Below are positions 49,676 to 58,214 of a stretch of DNA of 64,000 bases, one piece after another. This DNA is from Hymenobacter qilianensis (lineage in GTDB: Bacteria; Bacteroidota; Bacteroidia; Cytophagales; Hymenobacteraceae): the NCBI RefSeq assembly GCF_014489555.1, contig NZ_CP060784.1, positions 1 to 64,000 of the forward strand, in the 5' to 3' direction. The notes beneath the pieces were generated by a model. That model ran no database searches and had not been told where the DNA came from. It saw only the letters and a program-made list of their open reading frames with translations. The position numbers and the translations under genes are program-made. How positions within the stretch are numbered: the stretch's first letter is position 1; each line of letters starts with the position of its first letter.

Positions 49676-49763
49676 CCAATACGAATGAAGTGGTGAAGGC
49701 ATGCTATCTCACCGCACTGGGGGGGCATTTTCCCACGGACTTTTCTTACGCAAAAGCTGATCT

Positions 49764-51239
49764 ATGGAGGGCAAATCCTCATTTCCTGCTCCTACCACTG
49801 CTATTCCTAAAACCGACCGCCGCCTGTTTTTGGCTTTCATAGGAATCGTACTGGTGGCTGGAGGCAGCGCGTTGTTCTTCGATCAACCGCTCTGGATAGC
49901 TCTGCCCCTTGCTATGGTAGGCTTAGCCGTTTTGGCTGTCGATTGGCGTTGGGTATACTATGTATTACTCTTTACCTTGGCTTTCTCAGTTGAGATTCCG
50001 CTGCCTGGCGGCCTGAGTCTCGACGTGCCTTCCGAGCCACTGATGTTGGTATTGGTGGCCTGTTTTGGGGTAAATACCCTGCTAGGTCGCGCTAAGATTC
50101 CCCGCCGATTCTGGGTACATCCGTTGGTTATCCTGATCGGCCTAGCCCTGCTCTGGTCGATGGTAGCTACCCTAGTTTCAGTTGATACTGTCAAGTCGAT
50201 CAAGTATTTACTGGCCAAAACATGGTACATCATTCCATTCGTTTTTGTGACGCTCCTTATCTTGCGGCGGCCCAAAGACATTTGGGGTGTAGTCGCCTGC
50301 CACGTTGCCGGAGCTACCCTTACGGCCGTCTACGCCTTCGTGCGCCACGCTGGGCTCGGCTTCTCATTTGATGGCATTAATCCCGCTGTACTGCCCTTTT
50401 ACAAAAACCACGTTGCCTACGCGGCCACCATCTCCATGCTGCTTCCTTATGCTTTGTATGGGGCGCGTCGGCCGGAGCTGAGCTCGTTTTGGCGCTGGCT
50501 GTGGCGGGGGGCATTTGTGATGCTGCTGTTGGGCGTGTTCTTCTCCTACACGCGCGCTTCTATGGCCTCGCTGCCGCTAGCCATAGGCTTCTACTTTATT
50601 GTTCGCTGGCGGCTAACACGAGTAGTACTGGTAGCGGTAGCCATAGCCACAGCGGTGGGTACCTATTACTTTGTGAATCAGAATAACTACATGCTGTATG
50701 CGCCCAACTTCGAGAAAACCGTATTCAACGGCCAAGACTTTGGCAAGCACCTACAGGCAACCTACAATCTAGAAGACCTCTCCGGTATGGAGCGTGTGTA
50801 CCGTTGGGTGGCAGCCGGTCATATGATCAGCGACCGACCCATCATGGGTAGCGGCCCCAACACGTTTTACCCCGAATACAAGCGCTACACGGTATCGAGC
50901 TTCCGCACCTACGTCAGCCACAACCCCGAAAAATCAACGACGCATAATTATTTTCTGCTCATGCTTGCCGAGCAGGGTATTGCTGGCTTTCTCCTGTTTA
51001 CCCTCCTCGTTGTTACGGCTCTGCTTATGGTAGAACGCCTTTACCATCGTAGCCAGTCGGCTGAGCACAGACGCATTGTACTAGCGGCCGGCTTGTCGCT
51101 TTTTATCATCACTGCTCATTTGTTACTCAACGAGTTGGTGGAGGTCGATAAAATAGGCTCCTTCTTTTATATCGCGTTAGCCATTCTCATGCGAGCAGAA
51201 GGCTGGATCAGAGACGAGAACGTAGCGCTTGAGGAATAA
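49764..51239 (+). CDS. O-antigen ligase/polymerase-like membrane protein (Wzy/WaaL family)
   Basis: 491 residues with about 10-12 membrane segments and a large loop (residues ~300-400) that contains RVYRWVAAGHMISDRPIMGSGPNTF and HNPEKSTTHNYFLLMLAEQG, the Wzy_C (PF04932) pattern. It should join repeat units or transfer the chain to an acceptor in the periplasm. It is cotranscribed with the Wzz-type gene and diverges from the flippase. Ends at a bidirectional terminator. Confidence 0.87.
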   Translation: MEGKSSFPAPTTAIPKTDRRLFLAFIGIVLVAGGSALFFDQPLWIALPLAMVGLAVLAVDWRWVYYVLLFTLAFSVEIPLPGGLSLDVPSEPLMLVLVACFGVNTLLGRAKIPRRFWVHPLVILIGLALLWSMVATLVSVDTVKSIKYLLAKTWYIIPFVFVTLLILRRPKDIWGVVACHVAGATLTAVYAFVRHAGLGFSFDGINPAVLPFYKNHVAYAATISMLLPYALYGARRPELSSFWRWLWRGAFVMLLLGVFFSYTRASMASLPLAIGFYFIVRWRLTRVVLVAVAIATAVGTYYFVNQNNYMLYAPNFEKTVFNGQDFGKHLQATYNLEDLSGMERVYRWVAAGHMISDRPIMGSGPNTFYPEYKRYTVSSFRTYVSHNPEKSTTHNYFLLMLAEQGIAGFLLFTLLVVTALLMVERLYHRSQSAEHRRIVLAAGLSLFIITAHLLLNELVEVDKIGSFFYIALAILMRAEGWIRDENVALEE

Positions 51240-51248
51240 GATATTCCA

Positions 51249-51290
51249 CAAAAAAGCCCCCAGCTAATAATTGGGGGGCTTTTTTGTGAA
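51249..51290. terminator. Bidirectional intrinsic terminator
   Basis: CACAAAAAAGCCCCCAGC, a TAATAA loop, then TTGGGGGGCTTTTTTGTG. It lies between converging genes ending at 51239 and 51300 and has a U tract on both strands. Confidence 0.87.
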
Positions 51291-51299
51291 ATAGTGTTG

Positions 51300-52538
51300 T
51301 TACTTAAACCGACAGCTCAGGATAGTTACGTCGTCGGCGAAGGAGTTGCCATCCTCGTTGAAAGCTTCGATTTCTTTGAGAATTTCCTGGTGCAATACTT
51401 TCAGCGGCAAGTAGCGGGCACGATGCAGGAACTCGATTACGCCCTCTTCGCCGTACTCTTCACCGGCCGCATTAAACACTTCCGTCAGGCCGTCGGTGTA
51501 GGTAAGCAGCAGAGAGCGAGGCGGTACCATGAGCGACTGCACGTGCAGAAATGGCAAATCCTCGAAGATACCCAGCATAGTTGTGCCTTCCGATAGCAGC
51601 TGGTGCGGGCCGGAGTCGGGCAGTAGAATGGCGGCATTATGGCCGGCGCTCACGTATTGCAGCTCGCGGGTAGCGCGGTTATAAATGCCGAAAAAAGCCG
51701 TGATAAACTTCTCTGACACGGCATTGCGATAAATCAGGTTATTCAACTCCGATACTACCGTGGAAAGGTCGGCTTGTTGGCGCAGCAGCGTACGCAGCCC
51801 CGCCTGGAAGTTCGACATGAGCAGCGAAGCCGGTACTCCCTTGCCCGAAACGTCGGCCACACAGAACAGAAACCGATTAACATCGATGTTTACTACATCG
51901 TAATAATCGCCTCCTATGGCCGTATGAGGCACATAGCTGGCACATACCGCCACACCAGCATCGTTGGGCAGCTGGCGGGGGAAAAGCATAGTTTGCACTT
52001 CCTGGGCAATCTCGATTTCCTTGCGCATGGCCGCCGACTCGATGCGCTGCTTCGCCAGGCGGCGGTTCTGAATAGCGCCTACCAGAATATTGCTGAGGGT
52101 TTCCAGAAACTTGGTGGCCTCATCGCTGACGTAATCGGCCTGCACGTTGCCTATGAGCACGTAGGCCAGCACGTTGCCGTTGTTCACGACCGGAATGACG
52201 GTTTCCAGATTTTGCCACTCCGGACCCAAGTTCAGGGCGGGCACCGGACAAGGGGTGGTAATACAGTTGTCGCTAATGGCCTCAGGAAGCTGGATACGCC
52301 GGAAATCAGCCAGATCGGACCCAAACGACACCATACAGGCCCACTCCCCTTCTTCCTTCACGTACAGCACCAGCCGACGAATATTGAGCTGTCCGAGCAG
52401 GGTAAACTGAAATATTTTGTAAAGCGCGTCTTCCGTGGGGTCGTGATTGATAGCTTGGGTAATTTCCAGCAGTGCATTCAGTTCCCGCTCCCGTAAGAAG
52501 AGCTTTTTTTCTGGCGACATGGCCTGCAGAGTAGGCAT
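51300..52538 (-). CDS. GAF-SpoIIE serine phosphatase (RsbU type)
   Basis: 412 residues from ATG 52538; the frame is open to 52589 and a second start exists at 52520. Residues ~20-180 fit a GAF sensor domain, a coiled linker (RLAKQRIESAAMRKEIEIAQEVQ) follows, then the PP2C-type SpoIIE domain with metal-binding IGGDYYD, ADVSGKGVPASLL and YTDGLTE. It would dephosphorylate a STAS-type anti-sigma antagonist. No such partner is adjacent. Confidence 0.88.
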   Translation of the reverse strand: MPTLQAMSPEKKLFLRERELNALLEITQAINHDPTEDALYKIFQFTLLGQLNIRRLVLYVKEEGEWACMVSFGSDLADFRRIQLPEAISDNCITTPCPVPALNLGPEWQNLETVIPVVNNGNVLAYVLIGNVQADYVSDEATKFLETLSNILVGAIQNRRLAKQRIESAAMRKEIEIAQEVQTMLFPRQLPNDAGVAVCASYVPHTAIGGDYYDVVNIDVNRFLFCVADVSGKGVPASLLMSNFQAGLRTLLRQQADLSTVVSELNNLIYRNAVSEKFITAFFGIYNRATRELQYVSAGHNAAILLPDSGPHQLLSEGTTMLGIFEDLPFLHVQSLMVPPRSLLLTYTDGLTEVFNAAGEEYGEEGVIEFLHRARYLPLKVLHQEILKEIEAFNEDGNSFADDVTILSCRFK

Positions 52539-52678
52539 GGAGTAAGTAGTGTGTTGTGGACTGCACGCAGCGCAAAGGCTGCTGCCCAAGGAGTAAGAAT
52601 GAATACTCTCTACGTGCAGTTGTGTTGAAAGTACTTCAAAATACTAACTGATGCTAGCAATTTCGCCGCAGCGAGGCG

Positions 52679-53870
52679 CTAGCTCAGCGGTGTTTTGGGG
52701 TCGTAGGCGTCGCGCAGCCCATTTCCTAACAGATTGAAACTGAGCACCAATAGGCTTATGGCTAACCCTGGCAACAGCGTAAGCCATAAGCCGGCCTCTG
52801 TGCCCAAAAGCTGGAAGCCTTCATTCACCATCAAGCCCCAGGAAGGGGCCGGGGGCTGCACGCCAAGTCCCAAAAAGCTCAGGCCCGCTTCCAGCAGAAT
52901 GGCCGCCGCAAAGTTACTGGTTGCAATTACAATAAGTGGCCCGGTCATGTTGGGCAGCAGGTGGCGGGCAATGAGGCGGCTTTGGGGCAAGCCCAATACG
53001 CGGCCCGCTTCTACGAAGGTTTTCTCGCGCAAGCTCAACATTTGCCCCCGCACCACGCGGGCCACATCAACCCACATAGTAAGGCCCACAGCCACAAAGG
53101 AGGTCCAGACGCCCTTGCTATCAAGGGCCAGCGAAATGGCAATAACCAGCATGATGCCCGGAATGCTCCATACCACCGTCATCAGGCCCATCAGCACGCT
53201 ATCGACCCACCCGCCTACGTAGCCCGCCACGGCCCCAATGAGCATGCCCAGCGTAAGCGAAATCAGCACCGCTACCAGCCCGATACCCAGCGAAATGCGC
53301 GTACCCAACAGCAAGCGGCTCAGCATGTCGCGCCCCGATTTGTCGGTGCCCAGCCAGTACGTGCGGTGAATGATGCGCTCATTTTCCACGGTGTTTCTTA
53401 ACTCGGATTGGGGGGCATTTTTGCCCCCAGCTCGGCCAGAGAGTAGCGCGTGGGCAAATCGGCGAGGGCCGAGTGGTTGCGGTAGGGCTGAATCCGCACC
53501 GAATCGCCAACTACCTTATACCCGCCAATAGGCACTTCCTGAAAGCGCGGCGCGCGGCCCCGGAGCCAGGTACGGAAGATATTATCCGAATCGGTGCTCT
53601 GCGCGGCTTCGGGCAAGGGCGGCGCAGCACGGTGGCTGAAAAACCTGGCGGCTCCTTTTGCAGCTGCACCAAGCCGTTATTGGCATTGGGCGAGTTGTCG
53701 GGCAGCACCCAGTAGCCGGCCAGCGCTATCAGCGTACAAATCAGGATGAAGCCCAGCCCAAACATAGCCGGCCCATTGCGCCACAGGCGGCGGCGCACAT
53801 AATAACCAGGCGGCCGGGCCGGCGGCGTGGCGGGCGCTACGGGCGCCAAAACCGGGGCAGCCGTCGCCAT
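52679..53870 (-). CDS. DppC/OppC-type ABC transporter permease (two frameshifts as given)
   Basis: Three frames form one 397-residue protein: one base added at 53617-53619 restores LRRPLPEAAQSTDSDN, and one at 53424-53428 restores LGGKNAPQSELRNTVENERI. The N-terminal region has one membrane segment and a periplasmic insert; then comes the signature YWLGTDKSGRDMLSRLLLGTRISL and five further segments with the inner-membrane transport domain. It imports oligopeptides or dipeptides. Its partner subunits are not in the window. The start overlaps the stop of the preceding 85-residue gene (TAATG). Confidence 0.87.
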
Positions 53871-54127
53871 TAGCGGGTATTGTGGGCCAACAAACCGGCT
53901 TTGGTGGCCAGATAGAAACTGTCGCGGCTGATGGCGCCGAAGGACGTGGTTTCGTAGGCCTGCTCGGTGTCGGGGTCCGGGTAGAACGACTTGATGTACT
54001 CCTGCTCCAGCAAGTTGCGTAGCCCTTTTTCGAGAGCTAAGGCAGAAAGACCTGTTTTTTGCAGCAAATCGCGGAAGGAAGTGACGAAGTACAGCTCGTC
54101 GAGGATATCAAATTCGGAATCAGTCAC
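53870..54127 (-). CDS. Small winged-helix-like protein, unknown function
   Basis: 85 residues: MTDSEFDILDELYFVTSF then helices LQKTGLSALALEKGLRNLLEQ and a beta turn region with DPDTEQAY, typical of a single winged-helix domain with no signal. Its stop shares an A with the start of the permease gene, so the two are translationally coupled. It might regulate or simply accompany the transporter. I do not recognise a named family. Confidence 0.65.
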   Translation of the reverse strand: MTDSEFDILDELYFVTSFRDLLQKTGLSALALEKGLRNLLEQEYIKSFYPDPDTEQAYETTSFGAISRDSFYLATKAGLLAHNTR

Positions 54128-54219
54128 GGCAGCGGGCTTCGGGGCAGAAGAATGGAAAGCAAATGTACTGTCAGCGGGCGGGATTCTTATGTAAGCTCTT
54201 TTACCTTATACTTCTATTC

Positions 54220-54816
54220 CTATTGACTACAGTACACAACACTGCTTTTCATACTTTCTATCTCAATGTATTTAACCAACTGCGTAACCTCCGCATCGGT
54301 AAGCGCGAAGCTAGGCATCTCCTGTTTCTGGTACTGGTTATAGATTTTCACGGCGTATGCGTCGCCAGCGGCAACCATTTTACTGGAATTTTGAATCCAG
54401 GAAATAAGCCAGGAAATCGGGCGACGTTCGTGTATATCTTTCAATGCTGGACCCACTACTACTTCGTTAATAGTGTGGCATTGAACACAGTTAGCTTTAA
54501 ATAGCTTGTCGCCAACAGCTACGGCAGCTGCATCAGCTTCTGATAAGTTTTCCATCAGTGGATCAGAAGCCGGCAGATACGCCAACGCGATAGAATCAGG
54601 AACGCGCTCCAAACCTTCGCTAGTCACGCGCATCACGCCATATTCCGTTACAACAATAGAATCGAGAGCCGCTACTTCAGTGCTGTTGTCAACTGTGAAG
54701 GCAGCATCATTCGGCTCATACAATAGCCCGGCGGCGGAAAGAAACAAGACGCCTAGGGTACATACCAGCAGGGCGATGCCGACCGGAAAAATCCCAGCTA
54801 ATAGCGCTTTTCTCAT
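54220..54816 (-). CDS. Membrane-anchored c-type cytochrome
   Basis: 198 residues from ATG 54816. An N-terminal membrane anchor (FPVGIALLVCTLGVLFLSAAGLL) precedes a haem-binding motif CVQCH at ~residue 127 and the axial Met in EMPSFALTDAEVTQLVKYI. It is a class I cytochrome c domain facing the periplasm and likely an electron carrier. The frame is open upstream to 55101, but that part runs antisense into another gene and is not convincing. Confidence 0.85.
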   Translation of the reverse strand: MRKALLAGIFPVGIALLVCTLGVLFLSAAGLLYEPNDAAFTVDNSTEVAALDSIVVTEYGVMRVTSEGLERVPDSIALAYLPASDPLMENLSEADAAAVAVGDKLFKANCVQCHTINEVVVGPALKDIHERRPISWLISWIQNSSKMVAAGDAYAVKIYNQYQKQEMPSFALTDAEVTQLVKYIEIESMKSSVVYCSQ

Positions 54817-54899
54817 GACAGTGGAAGCCGTGTTGGGGCCGTTGTTAACAGCGGATAAGGTCGCCGACAAATGCCGAGAACTCAACTGATTTGCCCGCT

Positions 54900-56056
54900 T
54901 TATTTCGTCCTTCTCCCCTTCCAAACATAGTCGCCGCGCAAGCCCAGCAAGCCTGTCAGCAAAGCATACGGCGCATAAGCAACCTGAAGCAGCCCGATGT
55001 AGCGCAGCCACCGCTGCCGGCCGAAAAAGCGGAGCACAGGAGTCAGAAACCACGCATCGGCGCTGAGCTTTGTTACCCACGCAGCCGAGGCCCAGAGCCA
55101 TAGATGGGGATACCCCACAAGCAGCAACAGGCTCACGAATAAGCTCACATTTGCTCCGAGCACCAGCAAAGCCAGCCGCTGGGGGCTTTTTGCTGATAGT
55201 GCCGCCACTTGCTGGCCCACCGTACCCGCTGCGCCAGCAGGGCGCGCAGCGTGGGCGGCCTGGAGGTGCGCACGATGGCGTGTGGAGTTTTCAAAAACAG
55301 GATGCTGCCGGGAAAAACAGCGTGCAGCTTGTGGAGCAAGAACTCATCGTCGCCGCTGGCCACGTGCTCGTTGCCGGCAAAGCCCTGCACGGCGGCAAAG
55401 GCATCGCGGCGGTAAGCTAGGTTGGCGCCGTTGCACATGGTAGGCTGGCCCCGGCCGATGCTGGCCGCCCCTACTCCAATAAGGCCCGCAAATTCCAACC
55501 CCATCAGGTTGTTTAACAGAGAATTGCCCCCCGTAAGCAGCACTGGCCCACTAACGAACTGTACTGCCATATCAGCTTGAATTAGGGTATTATAGCTGCT
55601 CAGCCAGTCGTGGCCCACGCGGCAGTCGGCATCGGTGCAGACCACCCAAGGGGCGCGGGCGACGCTCAGGGCGGCTTGCAGGGCGGCTTTTTTGCCGGTT
55701 GGGGCGCCGGGCTGGGCTTGCAGCTGTATGAGACGGAGCGCGAACGAGCTACGCGCAGCCGCGGCCTGCACGATGGCGGCAGTGTCGTCGGTGGAGTCAT
55801 CATCTACTACAATGACCTCAAACCGGGCCGCGGACAGGGTTTGCTCGGCTAGGTCATCGAGGAGACAAGGCAGCGTGAGAGCTTCGTTGCGGGCGGCCAC
55901 GAGCACGGAAAACCGGGGCTCATCGGCGACGTGGGTGGGCGTCGGGCTTGGCTGCTTCAAGAGTGTTGGCAGCTGCTGCCAGCTTCGGCGCAGCCGCACC
56001 ATCAGGACGGCATAAAGCGCCGGCAGAACCAATAAAAAAGCCCCCCAGCCACTCAT
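54900..56056 (-). CDS. Membrane family 2 glycosyltransferase (frameshifted as given)
   Basis: Frames 56161-55145 and 55220-54900 join into 385 residues with six bases at 55181-55185, giving QQKAPQRLALLVLG. Start ATG 56056 begins a membrane segment (MSGWGAFLLVLPALYAVLMV). GT2 motifs: SVLVAARNEALTLPCLL, VVDDDSTDDT, VCTDADCRVG and the C-terminal QRVRWASKW (Q/RxxRW). Three membrane segments follow. The start overlaps the previous stop (ATGA) and lies in the loop of a terminator-like hairpin. Likely builds a polysaccharide or glycolipid at the inner membrane. Confidence 0.86.
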
Positions 56057-56088
56057 AAAGCTGGCGTAGGCCGCTGGGGGGCTTTTTT
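56034..56088 (-). terminator. Terminator-like hairpin spanning a stop/start overlap
   Basis: Arms 56034-56049 (AAAAAAGCCCCCCAGC) and 56073-56088 are exact 16-base reverse complements with a 23-base loop. It has the form of an intrinsic terminator on either strand. The ATG of the glycosyltransferase (56056) lies in the loop, and the stop of the upstream gene lies beside it. Confidence 0.7.
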
Positions 56089-57129
56089 CTTGCGAAACAC
56101 TTTCAGACGAAGCACAAACAGCAATCCAGTGGCGCTGGGCAAGGCAATATTGAGCACCCACAAGCTCAGGCTGGCGCTTAATACCGGCAAAGCTGGCTGC
56201 TCCAGCAAACCGAACAAATGCGTGGCCGATAGCTCGCGCACGCCTACATCGGCCAAAGCGTTGAGCGAAGGAATCAGAGATTTCAGCAAGAAGGTGCTAC
56301 TGATGGCCGCGAGCGCCGGTCCGAAGCTGGGCCGGGCCCCATACGCTACCAGCAGCAGCCCAAATTGCAAACAGAAAACCGCATACCGCAGCCCCGAGAT
56401 GGCTAATACCGCGTGCAGCGCCCGCGCCGGATAAGTAGGCATCACGGCCAGAAACGGTTGCAAGCGCCGCAATGGCCGCACCAGCCCCAAGGCCGTCAGC
56501 AGCAGGCGCGAGCGATACAGGGGCAGCAGCACAGCGGCGTTAATCAGGAATGCAGCAACCACCAACCCTAAGCCAGTAGCCGGATATTCAGCCACATAAA
56601 ACGTCAGCAGAAAGTACAGCAGACCTATGGTTCCGGCCAGCACCGTGACTACCAGCTGGCAGTAGCGACCCAGAAAAACGGCCCCCAGCGCATCCAGCCG
56701 CCGACTTTTCAGCTCCATAATCCGGCCAGCGTAGTCGCCCACCCGATTGGGCGTTACGAAGCCCAGCGTAAGGCCCACCAGCACCGCCCGGAAGCTGCGC
56801 CGATACGAAACCGGCTCCAGATGCCGCGCCAGACGCCACCATTTCCAGGCTTCCAGGCCCCAATTGACGGGCACCAACGCCAGAGCCAGCAGCACCGGCC
56901 CGCGCCCCGCTCCGCTCAGCGCCGACGTCAGCAGGCCGCGCCAGGCCGCCGCCGTATCGGGCGTAGTAAACACGGAATGGTAGAGCAGACCCAGGGTCAG
57001 GGCGGTGATCAGTAGCTTGCCCAGCACCACCAGCACCCGGCGGCGGGTAGCACGTTCCAGCTTTTGAGCGTAGTTTTGTAGAAGGTGGTTGGGCAAAGCG
57101 GGTAGCACGCATTCAGTTGAAGGCGGCAA
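56053..57129 (-). CDS. UPF0104/lysylphosphatidylglycerol-synthase-like membrane protein
   Basis: 358 residues with about eight membrane segments. Family features include NRVGDYAGRIMELKSR near residue 125 and SLNALADVGVRELSATHLFG near residue 285. The family covers flippase-like domains that move lipid-linked substrates or act in aminoacyl-phospholipid synthesis; the synthase domain is absent here. It overlaps the GT2 gene by four bases (ATGA), so the two proteins likely work together on a lipid-linked glycan. Confidence 0.82.
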   Translation of the reverse strand: MPPSTECVLPALPNHLLQNYAQKLERATRRRVLVVLGKLLITALTLGLLYHSVFTTPDTAAAWRGLLTSALSGAGRGPVLLALALVPVNWGLEAWKWWRLARHLEPVSYRRSFRAVLVGLTLGFVTPNRVGDYAGRIMELKSRRLDALGAVFLGRYCQLVVTVLAGTIGLLYFLLTFYVAEYPATGLGLVVAAFLINAAVLLPLYRSRLLLTALGLVRPLRRLQPFLAVMPTYPARALHAVLAISGLRYAVFCLQFGLLLVAYGARPSFGPALAAISSTFLLKSLIPSLNALADVGVRELSATHLFGLLEQPALPVLSASLSLWVLNIALPSATGLLFVLRLKVFRKKKAPQRPTPAL

Positions 57130-57188
57130 GTTACCGATGGAAATCCAAGGATAGGCTTGCGCCCCGCTACCGCCTACCCTTAAGCCCC

Positions 57189-57808
57189 ATGATTCTGCCC
57201 GTTACACCTACCGACCTGCTGCCCAAAATTATCATGGGCGTCGACCCCGGCACCAATATTATGGGCTACGCCCTGATTGAAGTGCAGGGCCAGCGCGTGA
57301 AGGTGCTGCAATACGACGTGATTGATATGCAGAAAATGGGCTCCAATCATGCCCTCAAGCTCAAGAAGATATTTGAGCGGATGCTGGAGTTGATCGACGA
57401 GTATTTGCCCGATGAGCTGGCCATTGAAGCTCCATTCTATGGCGTAAACGTGCAGAGCATGCTCAAGCTGGGCCGGGCGCAGGGCATGGCCATTGCCGCC
57501 TGCCTTTCCCGCCAGATTCCGTACGTGGAATACGCACCTACCAAAGTAAAGCAATCGGTAACGGGCACGGGCACAGCCACGAAGGAACAGGTAGCCCACA
57601 TGCTGCGCCAAACGCTGACGCTGCCCCCATTGCCGAAGCCTCCAAGTTTCTGGACGCCACCGATGCGCTGGCCGTGGCGCTTTGCCACCACTATCAGAAA
57701 GGCAATAATCTGAAAGCGGGGGGCAAAAGCTGGGGCAAGTTCCTGGCCGACAACCCCGACAAGCTGGCCACAGTAGCGCGCAAGAAGCCCGCTGCCAAAA
57801 CAAAGTAA
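57189..57808 (+). CDS. ruvC: Holliday junction endonuclease RuvC (frameshifted as given)
   Basis: Start ATG 57189. One C added at 57624-57628 (CTGCCCCCATTGCC) gives 206 residues and restores LPPIAEASKFLDATDALAVALCHH. The catalytic Asp in IIMGVDPGTNIMGYA, the Glu in ELAIEAPFYG and the final Asp pair in DATDALA are present. RuvC cuts four-way DNA junctions with RuvAB during recombination. As a well-conserved housekeeping gene, its break is the best sign that the one-base losses in this window are sequence errors. Confidence 0.92.
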
Positions 57809-57825
57809 ATCAGCTAGTTACTCAC

Positions 57826-58041
57826 ATGAAGTGCCAGCCTGTCCGCTCTACTTCCCTCAAAGCCGTAGGCTACGACCCCGCCACCCTGACACTGGAAATT
57901 GAGTATCGCAACGGGCGGCTGGTGCGCTATACGGGCGCCAGCGCGGCAGTACATCAGGCGCTGCTGACGGTGCCGGGCAAGGCGTTGTTTGTGGAGCAGG
58001 TGGTGGAGAAGAGCGGCTACATCCGCGAACAGGTAGAATAA
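57826..58041 (+). CDS. KTSC-domain protein
   Basis: 71 residues; the whole protein is a KTSC domain (PF13619): VRSTSLKAVGYDPATLTLEIEY followed by G..VRYTGASAAVHQALL and a final SGYIREQ. The domain is a small fold found alone or beside RNA- and DNA-processing proteins, with an unsolved role. It lies 17 bases after ruvC and is probably in the same transcript. Confidence 0.85.
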   Translation: MKCQPVRSTSLKAVGYDPATLTLEIEYRNGRLVRYTGASAAVHQALLTVPGKALFVEQVVEKSGYIREQVE

Positions 58042-58070
58042 AGATTAGAAGTGGTTTGCGCTAGCTTCTC

Positions 58071-58184
58071 CGCCAACGAAACGGGGTAGAGATGCAAGAT
58101 TTTGCGTCTCTACCCCGTTTCGTTGGCGCGGTTGCGGTCGTTCAACGACGAGACGCAAAATCTTGCGTCTCTACCCCGTTCTAC
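58071..58184. repeat. Family B palindromic repeat, compound copy B2
   Basis: The first half, 58071-58130, is a perfect hairpin (CGCCAACGAAACGGGGTAGA ... TTTCGTTGGCG). A second arm at about 58141-58184 (AACGACGAGACGC ... CCCCGTTCT) repeats the right arm, so three arms are present. Matches B1 at 11416-11516. Confidence 0.82.
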
Positions 58185-58214
58185 TATTCAAACTTTAGCG
58201 CGAAGCTCTTCGCG

